This document shows positions 50,339-59,085 of a DNA stretch of 64,000 nt, one piece after another (the first letter of the stretch is position 1; each line of letters starts with the position of its first letter). Below the pieces are notes generated by a model. That model worked only from the letters and a program-made list of their open reading frames with translations, was not told the DNA's origin and did no database searches. The DNA comes from an uncultured Oscillibacter sp. (lineage in GTDB: Bacteria > Bacillota > Clostridia > Oscillospirales > Oscillospiraceae). The position numbers and the translations under genes are program-made. The stretch lies in assembly GCA_910588005.1 (NCBI GenBank), contig CAJUQM010000010.1:1-64000 (forward strand), written 5' to 3'.

Positions 50339-51913
50339 ATGCATTTAGGCGAGAAAATCAGTCAATACCGCAGGTCCCTGGGGATTTCCCAGGAGGAGCT
50401 GGGGGCGCGGCTGGGCGTCAGCCGCCAGGCCGTGAGCAAATGGGAGACCAACACGGCCACGCCGGACATGGCGAACCTGATCGCCCTGGCACGGGAGTTC
50501 CAGGTATCCGTAGCGGAGCTGACGGAGACGCCGGAGCCAAAAAAACAGAAGAAACTGCTTCCGGATAATCTGCGGCTGTTCCTCTTTCCCCCTCTAATCG
50601 CCCTGCTGACTCTGGCGCTATTTGCCGCAGGACTGACCTTATGGACCAATTTCCGGCCGGACACACCACCTCCCGCCGCCCCGCCGCCAAGGGACGCAGT
50701 TTCCGCCGAGACGTCTGAGGCCATCCGCGCCCCGTCTACGGAGTTTGCCCTGATCTGGACCAGCAGAGACGGGCATGAGGAGTTTTTGGAGCTGGGCACC
50801 CAGGAGACATTCTTCCCCTTCGGCACCTCCCTGGAGCTGACGAAGCCGGAGGAGGTGCTGGACACAGATTTTAGCAGCATGACCGCCCACCGGGCGGACT
50901 GCGGCGCCGTCTTGATCGAATACAGCCGCATTGAAGATGCCTTGGAGCCGAAGGGGGAAACACAGGAATGGGAAAACATCGACGCCCTCTCCACCATTGT
51001 GTCTGGATACGCCACTCCCCGCGGAATTGCCTCCGGCAGCAGCGAGGCGGATCTATTGGCGGCTTACGGCGACGAACTGGTATACTGCCTGAAAGAGGAG
51101 GGCTATACCCTGGTTCCCCATGATTACTTCTATGCCTGGTCGGCCTTTGCGGACGGATACTCCACAATTTTTTTCTATATTGAGCGAGGGAGCGTATCCG
51201 GCATCCGTATGGAGAGGATGTATGACCTGGGGGATTACTACACACCGGACAATGTGAATCATATCTCCCGCTTCCCAATGAAGGACGGCGAGCCAGACTT
51301 CTCCCTCCGGGAGGAGCCGGAGCGGGAGCCGCTCAGCGACACCCGGAGGGTCTACATCGCCTTTAACCAGCTGGTGTCCAACAACAATCTCACCGCCGAG
51401 GAGCGGTACGCCTATCGCCGGGATATCTTCACCCTCCTGCCGGATCTGGACTGGTCGGAGCTGGGGCAGATGGGCACGGCTGAGTACCCGTCGGACACCA
51501 TCTTTGCTCTCATGGAGTGGCTGATCCGTCAGGACGCCTATACCGAATCTGAGATTTTCCGGATTCAAACAGGTTCCGTGGCAAAAGGAATCGACGGCGC
51601 CTACGCGGAATCTTACGATGGCCTGCTCTCCCGCGTCTTTTTCTACGACCCCGCCGCCTTCATCCGCAGTCTCACCCGTGACTGGGACAGCGAGGAGGAT
51701 TGGCGGTTCCACTCCGTTCTGGGCGCCGCTTTTGACGGCGTCTGGAATTCCCAGGAACTGGCCGCTGCCCGCGAGACCCTGAACGCCGCGCTCTCCGGCA
51801 GCATGTTTACTCCGGAGGAATCAGGCTGGTGCCAGCTGATGCTGCTGTACCTGGAGGCGGCGGAGCGGGATGACTTTGAGGGTCTTCCCCATTCCCCGTC
51901 GGATCTGCCATAG
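50339..51913 (+). CDS. Membrane-anchored XRE protein with large extracytoplasmic domain
   Basis: 524 aa. An N-terminal Cro/C1 HTH (LGEKISQYRRSLGISQEELG, ARLGVSRQAVSKWETNTATP) is followed by a linker rich in Lys/Pro. One membrane helix follows (about 82-105, LIALLTLALFAAGLTLWTNF), then a large acidic, probably external domain of ~415 residues (about 108-524). That domain contains EESGWCQLMLLYLEAAERDD but no recognised fold. This topology suggests a one-component transmembrane regulator that senses an envelope signal. GGAAGGAGG lies upstream of the ATG. It is divergent from pyrH; region 50140-50338 has no other gene. Confidence 0.75.
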   Translation: MHLGEKISQYRRSLGISQEELGARLGVSRQAVSKWETNTATPDMANLIALAREFQVSVAELTETPEPKKQKKLLPDNLRLFLFPPLIALLTLALFAAGLTLWTNFRPDTPPPAAPPPRDAVSAETSEAIRAPSTEFALIWTSRDGHEEFLELGTQETFFPFGTSLELTKPEEVLDTDFSSMTAHRADCGAVLIEYSRIEDALEPKGETQEWENIDALSTIVSGYATPRGIASGSSEADLLAAYGDELVYCLKEEGYTLVPHDYFYAWSAFADGYSTIFFYIERGSVSGIRMERMYDLGDYYTPDNVNHISRFPMKDGEPDFSLREEPEREPLSDTRRVYIAFNQLVSNNNLTAEERYAYRRDIFTLLPDLDWSELGQMGTAEYPSDTIFALMEWLIRQDAYTESEIFRIQTGSVAKGIDGAYAESYDGLLSRVFFYDPAAFIRSLTRDWDSEEDWRFHSVLGAAFDGVWNSQELAAARETLNAALSGSMFTPEESGWCQLMLLYLEAAERDDFEGLPHSPSDLP

Positions 51914-51916
51914 AAA

Positions 51917-51941
51917 AACGCCCCGCCAAAGGCGGGGCGTT
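51917..51941. terminator. Bidirectional terminator
   Basis: Arms AACGCCCCGCC (51917-51927) and GGCGGGGCGTT (51931-51941) with loop AAA, between the convergent XRE-membrane and SLH genes; T5 follows on the minus side. Confidence 0.85.
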
Positions 51942-51949
51942 CCCTTGTT

Positions 51950-53146
51950 TTATTCCGGATAGCGGGTCCAGACCTCATAAGTCCGCCCAGGCAGCACATC
52001 CTCCGGCATAACAACCACCGTGCCAGGCGCGGTGCTGTCTTTCACAGAAAAGGCGCCATATCCTTGGGCAAGCCGTCCTTCCACCGTCATCATCATTCCG
52101 CTCTCACCGCTGTATGTCGCAGCATGGATGATTCTTCCATCCTGCAGCGTAATCACAATATCGCCAGCCCGCATCTGGCTAAGGGAGTCCAGCTTTCGCG
52201 CAGGGAAACCGTACCGTCCAAAAACACGGTCACTGAGGCGGGCCACATACCCGGCGGCGCCGGAGGTCATACTGAGCGTTCTCCCATTTATGTCCCGATA
52301 CGACCAGATAATCTCCCGCACCTCCATGCTGGAGTTGCCTGCCAGATAGACCGACGCCCGAATATTGCCCTGCCACTCCGTGGCAACCCTCTGCAAAAGA
52401 TTCTTAACGTTCTCCTCTGTTACAGGCTCACCGCTGACCAGCACCTTCTCCGCAGACTGGCCGGTTCCCGGTTTTCCCGTTCCAATGTTGACTCCCAGGC
52501 CCTTTCCCAAACGCTCAATAACCACACAGCTCTGTGCGCGGCTCATGAGGGAGGTCCCATCAAAGCTGCCGTCAGCCTGCCCCTCTAGTACTCCCAGTAC
52601 GTAGCAGGCCGTTACCGCGTCCTGATACGCCTCCGGGATCACATCCCAATCCCGGACCCGGCTGGGAACAAGCTCCCGCTCAATTCCGCTGCCGCTCTGC
52701 TCGTAGTCCAGCATGACATTATAGGCCAGCTGCGCCATATCATAGCGGGTCACAAAATCTCCGTCGCACTGCAGCACCGGCCATCCGCCGTCACCGCCCA
52801 TGGCCGTGCCGTTCAACACGCCGTGGTCCCGCAGCGCCGCCATGCTGGACCAATACCAGGGAGCGGAATCACCATACCCCTCCTCCGCATAGGCCTTGGC
52901 CTCCGCAGGGTAAAACGCCCGGGCCAGCATCACAGCAAACTGGGCGTTGGTCACTTTCTGCCCAGGCCGAAAACTGCCATTCTCATATCCGGAGACAATA
53001 TTTCTCTCAGCCATCGTTCGGATTGCTTCTCCCGCCCAAAATCCGGAGGGAACATCAGAAAAAACCGTTCCGGCCGCCAGGGCGGGGATTGCTGTCCCCA
53101 CAAGGAGAATCGTGGTAAGTACCAAGGCACTGATCCGCTTTTTCAT
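51950..53146 (-). CDS. Secreted S-layer homology (SLH) domain protein
   Basis: 398-aa surface protein. A signal peptide ends at about residue 24 (TAIPALA). SLH-like repeats cover about 27-215: FSDVPSGFWAGEAIRTMAER with IVSGYENGSFRPGQKVTNAQ, a second with WSSMAALRDHGVLNG, and a third with VTACYVLGVLEGQADGSFDG. SLH domains bind pyruvylated cell-wall polymers. The C-terminal ~160 residues form an unrecognised domain containing DINGRTLSMTSGAAGYVARL and AGDIVITLQDGRIIHAATYS. ATG at 53146 with GGGAGAGG. Monocistronic. Confidence 0.88.
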   Translation of the reverse strand: MKKRISALVLTTILLVGTAIPALAAGTVFSDVPSGFWAGEAIRTMAERNIVSGYENGSFRPGQKVTNAQFAVMLARAFYPAEAKAYAEEGYGDSAPWYWSSMAALRDHGVLNGTAMGGDGGWPVLQCDGDFVTRYDMAQLAYNVMLDYEQSGSGIERELVPSRVRDWDVIPEAYQDAVTACYVLGVLEGQADGSFDGTSLMSRAQSCVVIERLGKGLGVNIGTGKPGTGQSAEKVLVSGEPVTEENVKNLLQRVATEWQGNIRASVYLAGNSSMEVREIIWSYRDINGRTLSMTSGAAGYVARLSDRVFGRYGFPARKLDSLSQMRAGDIVITLQDGRIIHAATYSGESGMMMTVEGRLAQGYGAFSVKDSTAPGTVVVMPEDVLPGRTYEVWTRYPE

Positions 53147-53271
53147 AGACGTTCCTCTCCCATCCCAATTTTTATCTTCTCAATTCACTTTTGTATATCT
53201 GGTGGATCAAGATTACTTAAAACAAAATATTTACCCTTCCCCAAACTGGAAGTTGTTGGCAATCTGTAAGC

Positions 53272-53604
53272 TTATTCTCTCAGATTTTCCAGAGCGTCTG
53301 GATTATTCGAGAGAATCTCTCCAATAGACTGGCATGTTTCTAGGTCCAGACAGTCACCGCATGTCGTCACGCCTTTTTTCAGCGCGCACTGGCGAATACG
53401 GCAAAGGCTCTCACAAAATACGGTTTTAACTCCGTCTGCACGGCAGCCCTTACAATTGATATGTTCAGGCAAAATGGGTGCATGATTTAACTCCGCCCAC
53501 AGTTTGGCGGTTTTCTCGCGCAGGGCATGGTCATCGTGGATTGTAGCAAGATATGCGTCACATCGTTCACAATCCAGCCCGCAGTATGCAATCATATCTC
53601 TCAT
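53272..53604 (-). CDS. DUF3795 cysteine-rich protein
   Basis: 110-aa protein of the DUF3795 family: MIAYCGLDCERCDAYLATIH, INCKGCRADGVKTVFCESLC and CALKKGVTTCGDCLDLETCQ, giving about ten cysteines that suggest metal binding. The start is ATG at 53604 with AGGAGG; the frame to 53667 has no start signal. Family function not established. Region 53605-53859 carries only the terminator of the lon-engB unit. Confidence 0.88.
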   Translation of the reverse strand: MRDMIAYCGLDCERCDAYLATIHDDHALREKTAKLWAELNHAPILPEHINCKGCRADGVKTVFCESLCRIRQCALKKGVTTCGDCLDLETCQSIGEILSNNPDALENLRE

Positions 53605-53746
53605 GGTTTCGCGCCTCCTGTAAACGCTGTCGGTATTTAATATACGGCTGCTGCTATTTAACGCCAAGCGGTATGCTGCGCAATAGCTACAGATAATTAT
53701 TGATTGTTTTCACCTAAACACACGAAGCCGAATTGGGATTTTTTAT

Positions 53747-53783
53747 AAAGCGGGACGCGGGTAGTCCCTCCGCGTCCCGCTTT
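53747..53783 (-). terminator. Terminator downstream of engB
   Basis: Arms AAAGCGGGACGCGG (53747-53760) and CCGCGTCCCGCTTT (53770-53783) with a 9-nt loop; on the minus strand TTTATAAAAAA follows. It closes the tig-clpP-clpX-lon-engB gene series. Confidence 0.75.
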
Positions 53784-53859
53784 CTCACGTTTTCATTATA
53801 TGCGATTCTGGCGAAAATTGCAATAGATGGCGCGATTGTTTTAACCTTCCAAATTATGG

Positions 53860-54453
53860 TCAGCCGCATGCTGTGTTCAACAGCTTCACCAGCTCCTCTT
53901 TTCCCACACCTTTTTCAGCGGAAAAGGGTACCAGCGCATCCCCTGTATCCAACCCCAAGGTCTCCCGAATTACGGTCAAAGCGGATTCGATCTGGCTGCG
54001 CTTCAGCTTGTCCAGTTTATTGGCCACTATAATTTCCGGACAGCCGGACTCCCGAAACCAGGTGTGCATCGTCAAATCGTCCGCCGTCGGTTTATGGCGA
54101 ATATCCACAATCAAAACACCTGTGGTAATTAGGCTGCCCTCATCCTGGAAATAACGCTCCATCAACCGTCCCCAGCGTTCCTTTTCCGCGCGGCTGACCT
54201 TTGCGTAGCCATAGCCCGGCAAATCCACCAGATAGGCCCGCCGGTCCACCTGAAAATAGTTGATCTGAGTGGTCTTCCCCGGCGACGCGCCCACATAGGC
54301 CAAATTCTTCCTTCCCAGCAGGCGGTTGATCACAGAGGACTTTCCGACATTGGACCGCCCCGCAAAGGCAAACTGGGGCAAACCGTCCCGCAGGAATTGT
54401 TCCGGGGCGGCGGCGGAACGGACAAAATCCGCCTTTGCAAAGTTCAGAGGCAT
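53860..54453 (-). CDS. engB: Ribosome biogenesis GTPase EngB/YsxC
   Basis: 197-aa GTPase needed for 50S subunit assembly. G1 is AGRSNVGKSSVINRLLG (about 31-47), G2/G3 include SPGKTTQINYFQ and LVDLPGYGYAKVSRAEKERW (about 75-94), and G4 is IVANKLDKLKRSQIESAL (about 139-156). ATG at 54453 follows AAGGAGG. Directly downstream of lon, as in many Firmicutes. Confidence 0.96.
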   Translation of the reverse strand: MPLNFAKADFVRSAAAPEQFLRDGLPQFAFAGRSNVGKSSVINRLLGRKNLAYVGASPGKTTQINYFQVDRRAYLVDLPGYGYAKVSRAEKERWGRLMERYFQDEGSLITTGVLIVDIRHKPTADDLTMHTWFRESGCPEIIVANKLDKLKRSQIESALTVIRETLGLDTGDALVPFSAEKGVGKEELVKLLNTACG

Positions 54454-54471
54454 TTAACCCCTCCTTTTCAT

Positions 54472-56877
54472 CTACTGCCGCAAAACGGCCTCTCCGGTCT
54501 GCTCCCTGCCCAAAGGCGGCAGGGACGCTACGGAGTTCTCCTCCATAAGAGACATTCGCTCCGGACACAGAGCGGCGGCAAATACTTCATCCACCGTATT
54601 CACCGGAACAAACTGAAGTGCCGCTCGGACAGTCTGGTCAATCTCCTCCAGATCCCGCTCATTGTCCTTTGGAATCAAGACTGTTCCAATGCCGTTTCGC
54701 AGGGCCGCCATCGTCTTTTCCTTTAATCCCCCAATGGGCAGCACCCGGCCTCGAAGCGTTATCTCCCCGGTCATGGCAATGCCGGCCCGGATCTTCCGGT
54801 CTGTCAGGGCAGAGAGCATAGCGGTGGCGACGGCGACGCCGGCGGAAGGTCCATCCTTTGGAACCGCCCCTTCCGGGAAATGAACATGGATATCTTTCTC
54901 TTTCCAAAAGTTGGATTCTACGCCCAAACCCTCTGCACGGCTTCGCAGGCAGCTGAGCGCCGCCTGAGCGGACTCCTTCATCACATCGCCCAGATTCCCG
55001 GTTAATTCCAGCTTACCAGTGCCATCGCAGATGAGCACTTCTACCTCTAAAATCTCCCCTCCGTTTTCCGTCCAAGCCAAACCGTTCACCACGCCGACTT
55101 CCTCCCGCTCCGTGTGGAGAGCGGGGGGATAGGGCTGGCAGTCCAAAAATTGGGGCAGGCTCTCTTCCGCAACAGTGATTCTTTTTACATCACCCTGTAG
55201 AATTTGGATATCAGCCTTCCGGCAAATAGCGGCCAATCGCCGCTCTAACTTGCGGACACCCGGCTCTTTGGTATAGTCCCGGATAATAGCCCGGATGATA
55301 TCGTCGCCGATCCGCAAAGAGTTCTTCTTTAAACCGTGCTCCGCCAATTGCTTCGGCAGCAGATGACGGCGGGCAATCTGCACTTTTTCCTCATCGGTGT
55401 AACTGGAGAGCTGGATCACCTCCATACGGTCCAGCAGCGGCCTGGGAATCGTATCCGTAGTATTGGCAGTTGTGATAAACATCACTCTGCGCAAATCGAC
55501 AGGGATCTCCAAGAAATGGTCCCGAAAAGCACAGTTCTGCTCACTGTCCAGTACCTCCAGCAGTGCCGCCGCCGGGTCGCCCCGGTAGTCATTGCCCATC
55601 TTATCGATCTCGTCCAGCAACAGCAAAGGGTTCATCGATCCGCTTCGGCTGATGGCTTCAATAATCCGGCCCGGCATAGAACCTATGTAGGTCTTTCGGT
55701 GGCCCCGAATATCCGCCTCGTCCCGGACGCCGCCCAGAGAGAGCCGAGCCAGCTTCCGGTTCAGCGCCTTGGCCACGCTGGTGGCGATGGAGGTCTTCCC
55801 CACGCCGGGAGGTCCCACCAGGCAGAGGATCTGCCCCTTTCCCTCCGGATTCATCTGCCGGACAGCGATGGTCTCCAAAATGCGCTCCTTCACCTTCTCT
55901 AAGCCGTAGTGATCCCGCTCCAGCACCTTCCTCGCGGCATCCACACTAACCCGTTCCCGAGTGGTGGCATTCCAGGGCACCTCCAGGCACACATCCAGAT
56001 AATTCCGGATAACCGCGGCCTCGGCGCTGCTATAGGGCTGTTTCGACAATTTATTCACTTCTTTTAAAAGATGTCTCTCCGCATCCTCGCCAAGCCGCAG
56101 TTCTAAAATCCTCTGACGGTAGATATCGGTCTCATCATCGTCGTCGCTCTCTCCCAGTTCATTTTGCAGCACCCGAATTTGAGTCCGCAAAATCTGTTCC
56201 CGCTGGGTCCGGATCAGGTGGTCCCGTACCTTGCCCTCCATCTCGTGTTCAAAGCCCAGAACATCGCACTCCCGAGCTAACAGGCCGTTGAGCTTGCGAA
56301 GGCGCACATAGGGAACCAGTTCCTCCAAAATCTCCTGCTTATCGGTATACCGCAGATTGATATTTTGGGCAATAAAGTCAGCCAGATCCCCCGGATCCTG
56401 GCAATCCATTACACTGGAAATCACCTCTTCCGGCAGGTTGTTCACCAGTCCGGCGTATTCCCCAAAAAGATTATACGCCTGACGCAGCAGCGCTTCCATC
56501 CGAGGCCCCCGGCGGAGATTCCCGGTATTCTCTCCGATCAGCTCCACATTAGCCTGGAGATAGGGTTCCGCCTGCCACAGGCGGTGCAGCCGCGCCCTCT
56601 GCCGGCCCTCCACAACACAGCGGACGGCGCGGTGGGACAGGCGCAGGATCTGCCGGATGTGGGATACAGTCCCGATCTCATAGAGATCCTCTTCCCCCGG
56701 CGCATCTACGCCGATCTCCCGCTGAGCGACCAGAAATATATCCTGATCCGCCTCCATGGCCCGCTCCAGGGCGGTGATGGATATGCGGCGCTCCACATCA
56801 AATGTCAGATTCATATGGGGAAAAACCGTCAGGCCCCGAAGGGGCAGGACGGGAATATTCATGGTAATTGGTTCCAT
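54472..56877 (-). CDS. lon: ATP-dependent Lon protease (LonA)
   Basis: 801-aa AAA+ serine protease. A N-terminal substrate domain (IPVLPLRGLTVFPHMNLTFD) and a helical linker are followed by the ATPase: Walker A CLVGPPGVGKTSIATSVAKA (about 350-369) and Walker B LLLLDEIDKMGNDYRGDPAA (about 413-432). The catalytic Ser-Lys dyad is in VPKDGPSAGVAVATAMLSAL (~672) and PIGGLKEKTMAALRNGIG (~715). Cytoplasmic and soluble, as no LonB-type membrane segment is present. ATG at 56877 with AAAGGAG. A HAIR/CIRCE-type element was not seen upstream. Confidence 0.97.
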   Translation of the reverse strand: MEPITMNIPVLPLRGLTVFPHMNLTFDVERRISITALERAMEADQDIFLVAQREIGVDAPGEEDLYEIGTVSHIRQILRLSHRAVRCVVEGRQRARLHRLWQAEPYLQANVELIGENTGNLRRGPRMEALLRQAYNLFGEYAGLVNNLPEEVISSVMDCQDPGDLADFIAQNINLRYTDKQEILEELVPYVRLRKLNGLLARECDVLGFEHEMEGKVRDHLIRTQREQILRTQIRVLQNELGESDDDDETDIYRQRILELRLGEDAERHLLKEVNKLSKQPYSSAEAAVIRNYLDVCLEVPWNATTRERVSVDAARKVLERDHYGLEKVKERILETIAVRQMNPEGKGQILCLVGPPGVGKTSIATSVAKALNRKLARLSLGGVRDEADIRGHRKTYIGSMPGRIIEAISRSGSMNPLLLLDEIDKMGNDYRGDPAAALLEVLDSEQNCAFRDHFLEIPVDLRRVMFITTANTTDTIPRPLLDRMEVIQLSSYTDEEKVQIARRHLLPKQLAEHGLKKNSLRIGDDIIRAIIRDYTKEPGVRKLERRLAAICRKADIQILQGDVKRITVAEESLPQFLDCQPYPPALHTEREEVGVVNGLAWTENGGEILEVEVLICDGTGKLELTGNLGDVMKESAQAALSCLRSRAEGLGVESNFWKEKDIHVHFPEGAVPKDGPSAGVAVATAMLSALTDRKIRAGIAMTGEITLRGRVLPIGGLKEKTMAALRNGIGTVLIPKDNERDLEEIDQTVRAALQFVPVNTVDEVFAAALCPERMSLMEENSVASLPPLGREQTGEAVLRQ

Positions 56878-56944
56878 GGTGTTCTCCTTTCATCAGAGGA
56901 AGGAAAAAGCGGAAGGGGCGCACGGCGTCCCTTCCTGCTTGCTT

Positions 56945-58264
56945 TTAAGACGCCGACTTCGGGGCGGAGCCGCCGTTCTTCGGCCGCTCTCCCTTGCCGG
57001 TGTTCAATTTCACAGAATAGTTGATCTTATTGGTATCTCGGGTCAGAAGGGGTTCCCCATTCCCCTCCACGCAGTCTTTTGTCACAACTGCTTTCACAAT
57101 GGTGGGGTCTGAGGGGATCTCATACATGATCTGGGTCAAAAGTCCCTCCATCACGGCCCGCAGGCCGCGGGCGCCGATGCTGCGCTCAATGGCTTTGTCA
57201 GCCACGGCTTCCAAGGCCTCCTGCTCAAATTCCAGATCCACCTCATCATATTCCAACAGTTTCTTATACTGCTTTACCAAGGCGTTCTTCGGCTCTGTTA
57301 AAATCCGCACCAGGTCTTTCCGTTTCAGGGCATTCAGCGGCGCGATCACCGGCAGGCGGCCCACCAGCTCCGGAATAATACCAAACTTCAGGATATCATG
57401 GGGCTGAACCTCGTGGAGAATTTTGTCCAAATCCTTATCCTTTTTGCCCTGGATGTTGGCTCCAAAGCCGATGCTCTTTTGATCCAGCCGCTTTTCAATG
57501 ATCTTATCCAGCCCGTCAAAGGCGCCGCCGCAGATGAAGAGAATATTGCGGGTATTCACCTGAATAAATTCCTGGTGAGGATGCTTTCGTCCGCCCTGAG
57601 GCGGCACATTGGCCACGGTTCCCTCCACAATTTTCAGCAGCGCCTGCTGTACGCCCTCGCCGGACACATCCCGAGTGATAGAGGTATTCTCGCTCTTCCG
57701 GGCGATCTTATCGATCTCGTCCACATAAATGATCCCATGCTCCGCCCGCTCTACATCGAAGTCCGCAGCCTGGAGCAGGCGCAGGAGAATATTCTCCACA
57801 TCGTCGCCCACATAACCGGCCTCCGTCAGAGTCGTGGCATCGGCAATGGCGAAGGGAACCTTTAAAATCCTGGCCAGAGTTTGGGCAAAAAGGGTCTTGC
57901 CGGAACCGGTGGGACCCAGCATCAAAATGTTGCTCTTTTGCAGTTCCACATCCTCGTCGCCGCCGAAAAAGATGCGCTTATAGTGGTTGTACACCGCCAC
58001 AGACAGCGCCACCTTCGCCTCATCCTGGCCAATGACATACTGGTCCAGCACGTCTTTAATCTCCCGGGGCGTTGGGAGCTGGTCGGGAATGTCCTCCAGA
58101 GGATTGGAATCCACATCGTCAAACCCGTCATTCAAGATGCTCATGCACAGCTGAACGCACTCGTCACAGATCCGCACACCGGGACCCTGAATCATGCGGT
58201 GAACCTGCTGCTCATGCTTGCCGCAAAAAGAACACCGCAGCGTTTTCTTGCCGTCGTCACTCAT
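56945..58264 (-). CDS. clpX: ATP-dependent Clp protease ATP-binding subunit ClpX
   Basis: 439-aa unfoldase that feeds substrates to ClpP. The N-terminal zinc-binding domain has CSFCGKHEQQVHRMIQGPGV and ICDECVQLC (about 11-41). Walker A is LMLGPTGSGKTLFAQTLARI (about 114-133), and Walker B is GIIYVDEIDKIARKSENTSI (about 179-198). Normal length, with a slightly longer C-terminal tail. ATG at 58264. Follows clpP with 15 nt spacing. Confidence 0.97.
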   Translation of the reverse strand: MSDDGKKTLRCSFCGKHEQQVHRMIQGPGVRICDECVQLCMSILNDGFDDVDSNPLEDIPDQLPTPREIKDVLDQYVIGQDEAKVALSVAVYNHYKRIFFGGDEDVELQKSNILMLGPTGSGKTLFAQTLARILKVPFAIADATTLTEAGYVGDDVENILLRLLQAADFDVERAEHGIIYVDEIDKIARKSENTSITRDVSGEGVQQALLKIVEGTVANVPPQGGRKHPHQEFIQVNTRNILFICGGAFDGLDKIIEKRLDQKSIGFGANIQGKKDKDLDKILHEVQPHDILKFGIIPELVGRLPVIAPLNALKRKDLVRILTEPKNALVKQYKKLLEYDEVDLEFEQEALEAVADKAIERSIGARGLRAVMEGLLTQIMYEIPSDPTIVKAVVTKDCVEGNGEPLLTRDTNKINYSVKLNTGKGERPKNGGSAPKSAS

Positions 58265-58279
58265 GGCTAATCCCCTCGC

Positions 58280-58864
58280 TTATTTTCTAGCGGTGATGAT
58301 CTGGTCCACCAGGCCAAATTCCAGCGCCTCTTCGGCGCTCATGAAGTTGTCACGCTCACAGGCAGCAGTGACTTCCTCCACAGAACGGCCCGTGTTTTCC
58401 GCCAGGATGCGATTCATCCGCTTTTTAATGGTCTCCAGCCGCTTGAGGTGGATGGCCATATCAGTAATCTGTCCCTGGGTTCCCGCAGAAGGCTGATGGA
58501 TCATAATCTCCGCATTGGGCAGCGCAAACCGCTTGCCCTTGGCGCCGGAGCTGAGCAAAAACGCGCCCATACTGGCGGCCATGCCCACGCAGATGGTAGA
58601 GACGTCGCACTTGACATACTGCATTGTATCATAGATGGCCATACCGTCGGTAACAGAGCCGCCGGGGCTGTTGATATAGAACTGAATCTCCTTGTCCGGG
58701 TCCTGGGCCTCCAAATACAGCAGCTGGGCCACCACCAGGCTGGCGGTCGTAGCGTTGACCTCTTCCCCCAGAAACACAATGCGGTCGTTCAGCAGGCGGG
58801 AGAAAATGTCATAGGACCGTTCTCCCCGGCTGGTCTGCTCCACAACATAAGGAACTAAACTCAT
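58280..58864 (-). CDS. clpP: ATP-dependent Clp protease proteolytic subunit
   Basis: 194-aa serine peptidase forming the 14-mer chamber. Catalytic residues: Ser in ICVGMAASMGAFLLSSGAKG (~97), His in LPNAEIMIHQPSAG (~122), Asp near ALEFGLVDQI. The start is ATG at 58864 with GGAGG; the longer frame to 58900 adds residues without a start signal. Gap 58865-59085 to tig is 221 bp and probably holds a promoter, which I cannot define. Confidence 0.97.
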   Translation of the reverse strand: MSLVPYVVEQTSRGERSYDIFSRLLNDRIVFLGEEVNATTASLVVAQLLYLEAQDPDKEIQFYINSPGGSVTDGMAIYDTMQYVKCDVSTICVGMAASMGAFLLSSGAKGKRFALPNAEIMIHQPSAGTQGQITDMAIHLKRLETIKKRMNRILAENTGRSVEEVTAACERDNFMSAEEALEFGLVDQIITARK

Positions 58865-59085
58865 GTTTGAAAACCTCCGATCTTTTGTGGGGCTGTTCAC
58901 AACATTCCGGTTCCGCTATAAACAGCGCCCGGACGGAATCTGCCCAATAAACCATTCTCCCATGATACCACAAGCACCATGAGAGAATGTGTCGAATGAA
59001 TGAACAATTCCAAAAATCCATTCCGGCAGGCCATAAAAACCGCCGTAACAGGATCGTTTTCAATGTAAAAGGGAAAAAACCGGGG

